The position numbers were made by a program, and so were the translations under genes. A stretch of DNA of 64,000 nucleotides from Macrostomum hystrix (Eukaryota; Platyhelminthes; Macrostomidae): NCBI GenBank assembly GCA_950097015.1, contig CATNEN010000001.1, positions 25,867,501-25,931,500 of the forward strand. The letters are read 5' to 3'. The notes under the pieces are model-generated. The model saw only the letters and a list, made by a program, of their open reading frames with translations, did not search any database and was not told the origin of the DNA. Positions 22,166 through 34,420 of this stretch are shown here, one piece after another. Positions within the stretch are counted from its first letter, which is position 1. The number at the start of each line of letters is the position of its first letter.

Positions 22166-24983
22166 AACTGCTTGGAAACTAGTTGTGTGGGACCTAGCGC
22201 ACTATTAATGTTGGTTGCTACTGTGTGTGTCATTTTACAAAAAATTAAGGTGCCCCTTGCTTGGTATCGCTTCCCCAGCTAAAATCAATTAGATCTTATG
22301 TCCTTTGTGCTGTCCAATGTTGTTTTTATGATTTATTTTATGTTTTTAGCTTCCCCCTGTCTTTTTAGTTTTTTAGTCTTCTTAGTTCAATTTGATATGG
22401 CTGCATCAAATGATTTTAATCGAACCTTGTGCCTGATCGATAGAACATTTGCACAATTTTCAGCTTTTAATTTGCCAATATTGTTATTAAATAACGAAAT
22501 CAACAGTTTTTATTTGAATGTCAATCTGTGTTCAGGGTTAATTAGCATCTCAGAAGTGACAAAATTTGTGCCTGTGCTTTGGTTATTGCTTCCAAGTGTC
22601 AACAATAAGATTTTATTTCATGACTTACTCCTGCCGATATGCTTATTTCTTCGAAATGATGGCAATGTGTAGAAATGTATCTTTGCATTTCATCCTTGCC
22701 TTGGAACTTTCCACTACGAGAATTTCTTTTTGTCGTCGAAACTAAAAGAATAATACTTTGCTGTGGCGGAGAGTCAACACGCGACCAGCCAGTGCCAGGG
22801 CAGCCGCACCCAAAACCCCTCAACCTCAGTCTAGTTGAGGTGGGGGTTGGTGCACCCAGCCAGCCGGCTTGCTAAGCCGGGGTATGAAGTCACGCCACCA
22901 GTTCGCACCTCCCTAGACCCCTCTATCTCGCTCTCGCGTTGTATATAAATATACATGCAATGCAGCACACAAACTTTGCTGCCACTCCAACTCGTAAACA
23001 AAAAGGCCTTCCGCCTTATTGCAGTTATAAATTGGACGAATCTTTATTTTTTAAAGTTTTTTTGTGTAATTTTAAATTTCATAATAGTCATTCTTTGTGG
23101 ACAGCATGCCTTGTGCAGATTAAAAAAAGTGCTCGTTTTTTCCTTGTTGATTTATATTCGTATTTTATATTCTTTATTTTGACAATGACTTTGTGTTGTA
23201 TTTTGTATTGATTGACTCCAAGAAACAAATATATATGTTGACAAGTCTCTAAAATCACTAAATTCTAACTCAAGTAGATACCTGTTGTTTGATCTTAGAA
23301 TTTGCAGATCAAATCGCAGATCGCAGATCTTTGTGAGTTGCGTTCATTTTCTTCGTTTTGGCAGGATTGCTGAAGTCGGGAAGTCTTACTTTTAATTTGA
23401 AGTAGATTGTGAAATCCGTCATAGACACACCACCAGCTGTAACAAGCTCTTTCTTTTGTTACAGCTAGAGACATTAGAGACATAGTAGATATGTCTCTAA
23501 TGTACATTTCTAGAAGCTTATTGTTTCCAATTATGGATGCAGCCCTAAGCCAAATACTGTAGAAAGCAAACAGTTTTGCAACATATAAAACACTAAAAAT
23601 GCAAAACTATTGTAAACTACTTAGATGCTAAGTTTTTTTAGTTACAGATGTCCTGTGTGACTAGGCCTAATTAATTATAATTTACCATTCAATAATTTTT
23701 TTATCACAAAGTTCTATTAAATAGACTTAAAAATCAAAGTGAGCCAAATGAATTAATATCATATACTAAGGTCCAATAAATAATACTCATAATAGAAAAT
23801 CTTGGACATTCTGTACATTTGGATAAGGAATTCTAAAGATGAAAATCTGAACAATACAATTTATGCTATTGGTAGAAAAATACCAAGTAATAAATATATT
23901 CAAAATTAGATAAAAAAAACTAAATCCTGTTTATTAGTTCTTCTACAAATGGGCTAAGTAGAATAGCTAGCAATGGTAATAAATTTACAAAGTTGAAAGT
24001 GAACATGCTACCTTAATAAATTGAAAATTTCTGTAAAAATAGTCTAATAATTAACAACATAATTAGGTTTTAAAAACTTTTTACACTCGGATTCTGTTCA
24101 CTGTGTCTTTATATTAAAATGAGATTTTCCACTAAATAAAGCATTTTAAATGTATATTTTAACACCCACAGGTACGTGAAACCACAAGATATGCCTCTGC
24201 AGTGAAATGCTTTGCCATTCAATACAAGTTACCCAACGTTAGGTAGGCCTAGGCTAATTATTTAGCTAAGTCCATAATTAGACATAGTATCTTTAAAAAT
24301 GCAAAACAAATCAAATCAATCAATCAATATCCAAATCAATGTTGAGAGAAAAGTACTGCCATGCCTAAAACAAAAAGCATTGAGCATTTAACTAATCTCA
24401 CAGTAGTTATTGCCTAAAGGCAGTTAATTGCCAAACAGTCAAATGGTTTGTTTTGTAAGTGATTTGCTTATAATAATTCTACAGCCATTGTAGCCCAAAT
24501 TGCACTATAAATCGCCAAAAGGCAATTAATTGCAAAAATGCAAATGGTGCATTTTAAGAGCTTTGGTTTGGTAAAAATTCAGCAACTAGCAATCTAAAAA
24601 CTGCATTTTTGCATTAAACTGCTAAGAATCTCGTTTAATACATAAACACTTCTGCTTAATTATCTTCGCCTTATAAAAGTAAAGAATGTTTGAATAATAA
24701 AATATTATTCAAATACTATACATCAGTTAGTATTTAAAAGAAAACTATAAGCTTACACTTACAATGTAAAATAGGCCTATGTAACAATTGAATTATTTAC
24801 AAGTAAAACTTGTAGTTGTAGAATACAATATATTGTAAAACAAGTATTTATAAGGTAGTAGGATACTAATATATAGAGTAAAAAGCGAATATAATAGCTT
24901 CAGATTAAAGGCTTGAAAAAAATTCAGATTTAGGTAGTGATTGCTTGGTTTAGTTGCTTTGAAATTTTTATGTCAAATTTGCC
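22166..24983. other. AT-rich intergenic region
   Basis: No gene supported. Two small hairpins occur at about 22,815-22,885 (cctcaac/gttgagg and ccggctt/aagccgg). A 124-codon frame at 22,298-22,672 has AT-biased hydrophobic composition and no recognisable domain. The region ends at the target-site copy (24,976-24,983) of the KDZ element. Confidence 0.5.
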
Positions 24984-26825
24984 ACCCGACGGCAGAGGTC
25001 TAGACGGGGAAAAAGCTTAAAATATCTCCCGTCTAGCCTGGAAAAAGCTCGTCTGTTAAGCTTTCTTCTATGGACTAGACCGGAAAAAGCTCATCTGTTT
25101 TAACTAACTAGTACTTCAATGCAGCAAGGCTAGAAATTAAGCGATTTATTGTGTTTTGTTTAACCTGTTAAAAATCCTAAATTTTGAAATACGACTTTGT
25201 TTTAAAGTGCTGTTTGAATAAAAACGAATTTAAAATTCATCAGCACGGGGCTGGCACTGGTATATGATTCATTATCAGGTTTGATGTTACTTGCAGAATT
25301 TACAAGCTAGTCAGTTGCTTTAAAGCTATACATAGATGTGACTTACATTGTATGGTGAAGTTGAAGATTGCTTTTTGTCGAATATGAATTTTCTTGTAAT
25401 GTAACAGTAAAGCCACTATATTACTACTTGCTAGATTAGAAAGTTGTAGTAACAGGTTACAGGAATTAACTATTAACTCAGGTTCTTTAGCTTTATGGGC
25501 TTTTTCTGATGTGAAACTTTTGTTAAGTAGAAATCAAGCTAGGCTATGCCTAGGCACGATATATTTTCTAAACATTTGATCTATTTATCCAATAATGTGC
25601 TGATAAAAACTGCATAGTTAGAACCTTTTGTTATTATTAATGCTAGTTTATATATATAAATGCTAGCTGTCCAGTCCTCTTAGTTACCCAGCCCTCTAAG
25701 CATTTGATCTATTTATCCAATAATGGGCTGATAAATACTGCTTAGTTATAGCTTTTTTGTTATTATATATGCTAGTTAGTAGTTTAATATAGGCACTCAT
25801 TTGCATGGAGAAAATTTATTGAATTGTTCTAAAATACCAAATAGCTTTTTATGTTATGATCTAGTCATATTTGTTAATTTAGAGACATTATCTATTTTAG
25901 TATTAAAATACATTTTGCAATATAAAGTATAACATATATATACCATATATATCCTGTCCTCCTAGCTACCCAGCCCTCTAGTCCTAGATATCCTGCCCCT
26001 AGCTGTCCAGTCCTAGCTAACAATCTTGCCCCCCTAGCTGGCCAGTCCTAGCTAGCTATCCTGCCCCCTAGATGTCCAGTCCTAGCTAGCTATCCTGCCC
26101 CCCCCCTAGCTAGCTATCCTGCCCCCCCTAGCTAGCTATCCTGCCCCCTAGCTGTCCAGTCCTAGCTTGCTTTCCTGCCCACTTAGCTTGCCAGTCCTAG
26201 CTAGCAGTCTTGCCCCCCCTAGCTGGCCAGTCCTAGCTAGCTATCCTGCCCCCTAGCTGTCCAGTCCTAGCTAGCAGTCTTGCCCCCCCTAGCTGTCCAG
26301 TCCTAGCTAGCAATCTTGTCCCCCCTAGCTGGCCAGTCCTAGCTAGCTATCCTGCCACCCCTAGCTAGCTATCCTGCCCCCTAGCTGTCCAGTCCTAGCT
26401 AGCCATTTTGCCCCCCCCCTAGCTGGCCAGTCCTAGCTAGCTATCCTGCCCCCCTAGCTAGCTATCCTGCCCCCTAGCTGTCCAGTCCTAGCTAGCCATC
26501 TTGCCCCCCCCTAGCTGGCCAGTCCTAGCTCGCTGTCCTGCCCCCCTAGCTAGCTATCCTGCCCCCCTAGCTGTCCAGTCCTAGCTAGCCATCTTGCCCC
26601 CCCCTAGCTGGCCAGTCCTAGCTAGCTATCCTGCCCCCCTAGCTAGCTATCCTGCCCCCCCCCCCTAGCTAGCTATCCTGCCCCCCTAGCTGTCCAGTCC
26701 TAGCTAGCCATCTTGCCCCCCCCTAGCTGGCCAGTCCTAGCTAGCTATCCTGCCCCCCTAGCTAGCTATCCTGCCCCCCCCCCTAGCTAGCTATCCTGCC
26801 CCCCTAGCTATCCTTTCCCCATAGC
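24984..26825 (+). repeat. Left inverted arm of the KDZ element
   Basis: The outer ~0.6 kb matches the right arm almost base for base (for example 25,131-25,440). About 110 bp near 25,690-25,780 repeats the preceding segment (catttgatctatttatccaa twice), an arm-specific duplication absent on the right. The inner half is the CTAG minisatellite. Confidence 0.92.
25955..26825 (+). repeat. CTAG-rich minisatellite, left arm
   Basis: Variable units combine CTAGCTAGCTATCCTGCCCCC with CTAGCTGTCCAGTC. C-run length varies from unit to unit. The reverse complement of the same units makes up 38295-39745. Confidence 0.95.
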
Positions 26826-27047
26826 TGTCTAGTCCTACGCCACCTTCCTTTCCTCCCAGCTACGCTGCCTCCTTGCTCTCTAGTCCTTTCAGCTATCCTG
26901 CCAAGTACCCTGTACTTCATTCGATTCCTTATCCTTTTGCTTTCTTATCTTATTTATCAGTCCTAGCTCTGCAGTACCTTTTAATTCTGCAACCTGCTTT
27001 GTTATTAGTATCTGTAACCTGCTGGTTTTTCGTTTTAACTTTTGCAG

Positions 27048-30000
27048 ATGGTTCACACTGCGTATTCATCCTTTTTGCAGGAAAATAAACGATTCGGTAA
27101 GATAGTATTCTTCATTGTATGTGCTTTCTTAATCCTTTTTAATTGTGTAAGTAATATAAGAATAAGTTCATGCATTTTTTTCATTTTTTTCTTGAAACGG
27201 ATGTGTATATGTACATGTTTAATGATGTGATTTTAGTTATTTAGCATATCCATGAAGCTGACAAGTCGTTTATACTGTAGCTAATTGCTCAATTTTTTTA
27301 ATTGGTTGTTATAAAGCAAAATCCCGAATGTACAGTAAAGGTAATAAAGGTGCATGATATATTTATACTGTTACTTTTCTATTTTCAGATCAACAGAAGG
27401 AGTTGGCAGCCAGATTCAAGTCTCTCTGTGGCTCGGAAAGACAGCGGCTCGCTGCAAAGGCAGCACAGACTGCCCCCAAGCTCTCAACGATAGAGAAAAT
27501 GGTAAACTGCATTTTTTTGCTTGGCGGACTCACTTTTTATCGCTACCACACCTTTTTAATTTGCTATCACACCTATCGAAAAGTTTAGCTTCGCAAGGAC
27601 CCATCGTGGAGATTTTTTTTAATTGTGGCCCGTCAGGATAAGCCACCATACTTTTCATGCAGCCCAGAAGATGTAGAACTTCATCCATTGGCGCGGCAAG
27701 TGTCAGAGGTATGAGCCACGTCTCATTGGTTAATGACCTACGCTTACTCTTGATTAATTAATAATGCTCTGTTTAAAACTATTTTTAGAAGCTTATCGGC
27801 CATTTGAAAAATCCGCCTAAAAAAAGCATAATGGGTTTGAGAAAGGCCCTTCGCAAGCAGGCTCAGGATGCATATAGTAAGTTATTTTTCTCTAGCTGGT
27901 TTTTGGGCATAGACAGATCCTAGAGAAGATCAAATTTATTTTAGCGTTCAATGTGGCTATGAATAATCTTATTGGTAATTAAGATGTGTCAGCAGTAAGA
28001 TTGTAATAGGAAACTACTTTTATTAGGGATTATATTATAGTTAAATAGACAAAACGTGACAAAAGTTGCCACATTTTTTGGATTGTTAACATTTTAGATG
28101 CAGCAGGGTTTCATGGCCGCGTCCAATGGAAGAAGTTGCCTATAATTGGCCAATTCGAACCATGGTTATGCGATCCTACATGGATGACAATGGAGTCTAT
28201 TAAAGCGGCACTTTCGAGCCCTATCGTATTCCATCCATCAAAATCAGGTCTTAGTTTTAGTTCTTACTTCTTACTTAGCTAAACTTACTTACTTACTAAC
28301 TAAACTAAACTAAACTAAACTAAACTAAACTAACTAATAAACTAAACTTACTTCTTAGTTTAGCGCACAATATGAAGTTATTTCGTTATTTACACTGCTT
28401 TACTTTACCGATTTATACGATAAAGGTGATTTTAATTAGTGCAGAGAAGTTTGAGTGCTTTGAAATATCGTCTAGCTGTTTCCGTTTATTCACTGACTGA
28501 TTTATCCTTATTTTAAAATCATGACTCAATTTAAACTAGCCGTTTTGTTTAATTTCTTTATTTCTCTCCAGTTCCAATCGACGTAAGCGAACCCGAAGGC
28601 AACGAAGACCATATCGACCAATCAGAAGACCTTGACTGGCCGAGCTCCGGCGGTCCGCACTTCGGTGTGCCGAGCTCCAGTGGGCCTAGAGGCGGTGGGC
28701 CTAGTGGCGGCGGGCCGAACTCCAGCGGGCCTAGAAGCGGTGGGCCGAACTCCAGCGGGCCTAGAAGCGGTGGGCCTAGTGGCGGCGGGCCGAACTCCAG
28801 CGGGCCTAGAGGCGGTGGGCCTAGTGGCGGCGGGCCGAACTCCAGCGGGCCTAGAAGCGGTGGGCCGAACTCCAGCGGGCCTAGAAGCGGCGGGCCGAAC
28901 TCCAGCGGGCCTAGAAGCGGCGGGCCGAACTCCAGCGGGCCTAGAGGCGGTGGGCCTAGTGGCGTCGGGCCGAACTCCAGCGGGCCTAGAGGCGGCGGGC
29001 CGAACTCCAGCGGGCCTAGAGGCGGCGGGCCGAACTCCAGCGGGCCTAGAAGCGGTGGGCCTAGTGGCGGCGGGCCGAACTCCAGCGGGCCTAGAAGCGG
29101 TGGGCCTAGTGGCGGCGGGCCGAACTCCAGCGGGCCTAGAGGCGGTGGGCCTAGTGGCGGCGGGCCGAACTCCAGCGGGCCTAGAAGCGGTGGGCCGAAC
29201 TCCAGCGGGCCTAGAAGCGGCGGGCCGAACTCCAGCGGGCCTAGAAGCGGCGGGCCGAACTCCAGCGGGCCTAGAGGCGGTGGGCCTAGTGGCGTCGGGC
29301 CGAACTCCAGCGGGCCTAGAGGCGGCGGGCCGAACTCCAGCGGGCCTAGAGGCGGCGGGCCGAACTCCAGCGGGCCTAGAAGCGGTGGGCCTAGTGGCGG
29401 CGGGCCGAACTCCAGCGGGCCTAGAAGCGGTGGGCCTAGTGGCGGCGGGCCGAACTCCAGCGGGCCTAGAGGCGGTGGGCCTAGTGGCGGCGGGCCGAAC
29501 TCCAGCGGGCCTAGAAGCGGTGGGCCGAACTCCAGCGGGCCTAGAAGCGGCGGGCCGAACTCCAGCGGGCCTAGAAGCGGCGGGCCGAACTCCAGCGGGC
29601 CTAGAGGCGGTGGGCCTAGTGGCGTCGGGCCGAACTCCAGCGGGCCTAGAGGCGGCGGGCCGAACTCCAGCGGGCCTAGAGGCGGCGGGCCGAACTCCAG
29701 CGGGCCTAGAAGCGGTGGGCCTAGTGGCGGCGGGCCGAACTCCAGCGGGCCTAGAAGCGGTGGGCCTAGTGGCGGCGGGCCTAGAGGCGGTGGGCCTAGT
29801 GGCGGCGGGCCGAACTCCAGCGGGCCTAAAAGCGGTGGGCCGAACTCCAGCGGGCCTAGAAGCGGCGGGCCGAACTCCAGCGGGCCTAGAAGCGGCGGGC
29901 CGAACTCCAGCGGGCCTGAAAGCGGTGGGCCGAACTCCGGTGGACCAGGAAGCGGCGGGCCTAGAGGCGGCGGGCCGAACTCCAGCGGGCCTAGAAGCGG

Positions 30001-30091
30001 CGGGCCTGAAAGCGGTGGGCCGACAAGGGATGGGGATTTAGCTAATAATGTTTTGTATGAAGATGGAGAACTTTTTGTTCTTGCTGATTAA
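27048..30091 (+). CDS. KDZ-element partner protein with Gly-Pro-Ser repeat tail
   Basis: Family not recognised. Six exons join in frame with GT-AG introns: 27048-27096, 27389-27501, 27637-27708, 27789-27876, 28098-28247 and 28572-30091, stop TAA. The ATG lies directly behind a TTTTGCAG acceptor, so an untranslated first exon upstream is likely. The first 45 residues ([30 protein letters not shown]) weakly resemble an HMG-box-like helical DNA-binding motif; this is a guess. A basic stretch follows ([20 protein letters not shown]), then a Trp-rich segment ([12 protein letters not shown]), an acidic linker, and some 450 residues of [10 protein letters not shown]-type repeat. It ends in an acidic tail ([11 protein letters not shown]). 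It starts about 220 bp inside the left arm and converges on the transposase, suggesting an accessory transposition or packaging role. Confidence 0.7.
28263..28342 (+). repeat. AAACT pentamer array in the last intron
   Basis: Runs of ttact and then aaact units within the intron before the long terminal exon. Confidence 0.8.
28668..30030 (+). repeat. Coding Gly-Pro-Ser minisatellite, 30-bp unit, 330-bp higher order
   Basis: The unit is ggcgggccgaactccagcgg plus cctagaa, about 30 bp, encoding [10 protein letters not shown] with GGPSGGG variants. The rare ggcgtcgggc variant recurs at 28,961, 29,291 and 29,621, exactly 330 bp apart, so at least three nearly identical 11-unit blocks have amplified recently. 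Two frames remain open; the Gly-Pro-Ser frame is the one continuous with the upstream exons and with a non-repeat C-terminus. Confidence 0.93.
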
Positions 30092-32440
30092 TTATGCTTC
30101 TTAACATGGCGCGCAGCACAAAGTTATTTCGCAATATATATTTTACTGCAAAGTAGTTTGAGTGCTTTGAAACATGGTCTTGCTGTTTTGTATTAGATAA
30201 TTTGTGATTTGATGATTTGTACGAGCTATGTAGAACTTTTTGTTTTTACTGATTAATTTTGCTCGTTTCGGGTGGGTGCGGTGGGTGGTAATTGAGGGTG
30301 GGTGCCGGGTCCCCTCAGTCCATGGACTGAACAGCCGTTCGCAGCCTTCAGGTGCGCCGCGCAGTAGCTGCCAGCTGTGCTGTCGGATGCACATGTGGCA
30401 AGATTGGGACAGGCGTAATCGATTATTATTAAAAATATTATTATCATCGTAGTGCGAGTGCACACAAAGTCTTGCACTTTTGAATCCACCACCAAAAATT
30501 AAAACGGCAATATTGTTTTCGTGACCTAGACAAGGCACGCAATTTATGTTATCAATGTTTGAACAGAATGTGCAGCTGAAGAGAATTAAAAAAAATGCTT
30601 CCTGTTTTCCACTTCTTTCAAGTACAAACTAAAAAACTGTCGAGGCAGATTGAGAGGCGGCGGATAGCAGTACATGTGCCACGGATGGTCGTATGCGACC
30701 GGCCAAATTGTCGACCAACTGCACGGATCGTAAACGAGTATACTGGGCAGCGGCAGCTTTAATAATCCAACTCTCCCTCACCCCAACCAAAGGCTTAGCA
30801 CCTTGCGCGTTGTGCGAATTGCGCAAGTTACAATACTGCGGAGAGGGAAATGGATCACTAGTTGGGATGAGTGAGTTATTCAGGGTGGACACGCGCAGGT
30901 TTCAATTGCGCAAGTTGTGATAGGAGGGAGAAATTGCTCACTTGCTCATGTGAACACTTTTCAATGTCCAATAGTGTAACACTGACAATATCAAAGCGTA
31001 GCTTTTAACAGATATTAAGGGATAACTCTGATATCATAGCCTAGCACTGGTAGTAGGTTAGTTTTAGGGTAGATTGTACAGATTCGATTTTAGGATATTG
31101 GGATTTAGGGAAGTGCTTAGAAGATAAAAACATTTACGTGGGGAACTTTTAGTGACAATCGTATACTAAAATAGTTGCTTACAAAAATAGTAGGGGCATT
31201 AAAACAGTAAACGCTTATTCTTCCTTTTAATAATATACTTTATCGATACTCACGGCTGCATCTTATTCGTCCGTCCGTTATTTATAAGATCGGAGGTTTT
31301 GTCTGCACATCTGTTCTCGAGATGTCGGTTTTCGAGCAGTCAGATTTTTTTACATTTTCCATGAAATTAGGTAAAGAGAAGGTAAATTCCTAAGGTGAGT
31401 TCTGTACCGCTGGCTTAGCCGACCAACACCTAGAATCATGCTGATGATGCGTTCCTTGATACACAAACAACCATGAGCTGTAAACTTTGGCACGAGGACC
31501 ATTAGTAAAAGGGATGTTACACTACTCATAAGCATAAAAGGATATGAAAAAATGAAATGCCGCCTTCGGCAAAACCGGGCGACCAGACTTGGGGTAAACC
31601 CCGAACCCGGAACCCGACCCGGACCCAAAAACCGACCCGACCCCGAACTTTACCCGACTATCTCCTGGACTTGGAGTGATGGCTAAGAAGAGTACTTGTC
31701 TTAAAATACCGCCTTTTCCTTTTTCTACTTTTCTATTGTTAACTCTTCTCCCCCACTATCACTACACTACTCGACTCCTCGGACAGTCGTACTCTTCACT
31801 TTACCCTCTACTCCTGAAAGCCTCAGGCAGGTTTGTATGTTAAAAATTCAGATTTAAGTTGCTGACGTGGGATTACATAGCTAACGAAGTAAAAAGAAAA
31901 CATAATTAAAGACCATTTAAAGACATAATGCAGAATTAGGATGAGCTGTTTAGACTTTAGAAATATGTATATCTATATGTATGTATTATAATTCAAGGCC
32001 TAAAATTCGTAGAATGATTTATATACATTAGAATGACTAAGGCATCACGATTATTAATTCATTAGTGCAGTGCAAATTACGCCAGTTCAGTTTAAGAAAA
32101 AAATATTTTTGAAATGGCGCGATTTCGAAAGACGCTTTATCACGTAATAAGGCAATACTTAAATAAAACTGATAATAATAAAAACACCGGAAACCTGAAC
32201 CCGGTACCAAAACCCGACCCGAAAACCCGAACCCGAACACCCAACCCCGAACCTCGAACCCGACCCGGACATCTACACCCGAACCCGGTACCAAAACCAA
32301 GAGCAAGAAAACTGAGAAACTTCAATTCTAGACTTCATTTGCTTTCAAAGACTATAGTCTGAAGCTACATGTATACTGCATACGAGGGGGTTAAAAAGTT
32401 TTGCCGTTGACTACTTTGAGAAGCCACTTCTACTCTTCGA
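30092..32440. other. Interior spacer of the KDZ element
   Basis: No gene recognised. It includes G/T-rich sequence at 30,270-30,330 and two stretches of acccgaacccg-like repeats (31,585-31,665 and 32,200-32,300). Small open frames here lack domain signals. Confidence 0.5.
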
Positions 32441-32745
32441 GAAGAAGCTAAAAGTTTGGGGAATCAAAGGTTCGGATCCATGCACCCATGAAAGCTCGTC
32501 GAGAGGCATTTCTAGAAGGCAATGCGCATGACACTTGTTCTGCGACCGCACTGGACCCCTTACGATCGAGCTTATGCAGGAGCCTGACACAAGCATCAAT
32601 TCTGATCGCTACATGTACATGTACTGAAGGATGCATGACATTCAAAACAAGCGTCACAGAGACACCAAGCCCTTCATTCTCCATCACGATAATGCAATAA
32701 CACACACTGCTCAGAAGACCACTGAGGCTGTCACAAGGCTCAAAC
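32440..32745 (+). pseudogene. Degenerate Tc1/mariner transposase fragment
   Basis: In the frame around 32,631-32,740 the peptide RHRDTKPFILHHDNAITHTA carries the HHDNA signature surrounding the second catalytic Asp of mariner-type transposases. Upstream sequence is in the same general frame but has stops. No ends were found. It is a relic inside the KDZ element and differs from the other Tc1-like copies in this window. Confidence 0.6.
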
Positions 32746-32779
32746 CTTCTGCCACACCCGCCATACTCGGCCAATTAGC

Positions 32780-33300
32780 TTTGCTCGACTGGCTCACTAC
32801 AGTCTGCAGCAGCAAGCACCAGGACGCAGGTGTCGAGCGGCGCTTCGTGCCGCCCTTCCTGCGTTCCTCCCGTACATGTACTTTTGTGTCTCAACCCCTT
32901 GCCCAGTGTATTTGCAATTACCCCCACCAGCCCAATCCGGTTCTCCGGTTTGTCTGGCCCTCGGCTTAGCCAGGCAGGCCGCTGATTGGCTGCAAACACT
33001 TATTTTCTCGACGCTCTAATTCTCTTCTTCGCCTCTCGGCTCTACTGCAGCCTGCCCCAACCCCAACACCCAACTCGGGGTGGCTAAGCCCCACTCCTCC
33101 CCTTCTCACCTCCATGGATGCGAGGCTGGTGCGAGCCAATTTTGCGTCTGCCACCCCCTGGCAATGTCATTGGCTGGAGGGCGCAGCCCGGCCCCGCCCC
33201 TGCTCTGATTCTCTCGCCCCTCCCCGCCACTATTTATTTGTGCGCTCCGCTCGCCATGCCATAACGCGCTCTCGACCGCCCTACCCTGCTTAATTGCTCC
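32780..33300 (+). promoter_or_regulatory. GC-rich promoter-like island
   Basis: Contrasting with AT-rich surroundings, this stretch holds CCAAT boxes in inverse form (gattggctg near 32,982, cattggctg near 33,168), a GC box (gccccgcccc near 33,190) and a TATA-like ctatttattt (33,230). The spacing is promoter-like for plus-strand transcription, but no recognisable gene follows, so it could be the fossil promoter of a nested element. Confidence 0.35.
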
Positions 33301-33689
33301 GGAAAACTTGGTTTGACGCGCGGTCTCTTACTCCGACGAATCAAATCGATTACCTAAGATCAGATTTTGACACTTAGAAGAACCACACAGTGCATTGCGG
33401 TGAGCGCAGGCACAGAGCAGAGGATTGCCAATAATACTGAGCAGTCAGCGCGTGCACGACCTGCACTACTAGCCCGAGACGCGATTTATGAGCTCCCGGT
33501 AAGATTCGACTTTCCGCGTTTATTATTTCACCTGGTTGTTCTCATTGCTCGAGCGTCTTCGGTTATTTACGTTACGTTCGATGGAGTCCGAGTGGCCGTC
33601 TGCTCACTCGACACTTTTATTATCCGTTATTTCGATCATTATTGTCTGCAAAGTGTCCGTACGCCTCCAGGCTTTTGCTTACCCTAACA

Positions 33690-33812
33690 CTCTGTAGTGC
33701 ACAAGACCGACTGCAGGTGAGATGGCCAGGCAGATGCTGAGGTTCTGACCGCGCTGACCATTCACAGTCGCATTGGTTCTGTCCGATTGAGATGTCCAAC
33801 CCAGCAGAAATT
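33690..33812 (-). pseudogene. Tc1-like transposase core fragment
   Basis: The peptide VNGQRGQNLSICLAIS followed by GLVHY matches the segment VNGQRGQNLTICLAIS of the transposase at 13.65-14.7 kb. Only about 40 codons survive, so it is a fragment of the same family. Confidence 0.75.
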
Positions 33813-34420
33813 GCAGAAATTGCTTGCAAACTTGCCTAACTAGCATGCAAAAAGGTACGGTATAGTCGAACTCCACAGCTTAATTACAGTGAATGAGACT
33901 AGGCAAATATGCATTTACGTGTCAATTCCGATATTCATGGTAGATCGGCTACTGCTAGTAGTTAAGCAGAATTATGAAAAAAACGAAGGCGCATTAACAC
34001 TGCCTTTTAGGGTTTGACATTTGGTTTGTTGTTACTTTTTAGCAAAGTAACTGCGACCATATCCAATCAATTTTCAAAATGGACGCGAATTCTCGCTTCT
34101 CTCGCCACTGTGGCATAAGAATTGTGCTCAAAGTAACAATTATTATTAACTAAATCGCAGCACTGAAAACAAAAGTAATAAAATAGCGCGCTAGTGAGTA
34201 GATTCACAAAGTTGTTTTGATGTAAATCCACAGTCAGCAAGAAATACAAGAAATACAATTTTCCGTATTAAGGAAGATTGTACTGCAACAATATAAATGG
34301 GAACTGTAGGAAGTAATTGTGCACACCAATAACACATCGAAAAAATTTCTTCTGTTGCAGTTAAATGAGTTAGAAAATAACAGAAAGAAAAAAACTTTTA
34401 TCTTGCACGACACCGTAAAA
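33813..34420. other. AT-rich spacer downstream of the KDZ transposase
   Basis: No gene or strong repeat seen. It lies between the Tc1-like fragment and the transposase stop at 34421. Confidence 0.5.

Noticed and set aside
22298-22672. 124-codon open frame
   Set aside because: AT-driven hydrophobic composition, no domain, no splice or promoter context.
22760-22900. tRNA-derived SINE or tRNA gene
   Set aside because: Two small hairpins exist, but no A/B box pair or cloverleaf could be assembled.
28632-30041. Alternative 469-codon frame (GRTPAGLEA repeats)
   Set aside because: Overlaps the Gly-Pro-Ser frame; only the latter joins the upstream exons in phase and has a non-repeat C-terminus.
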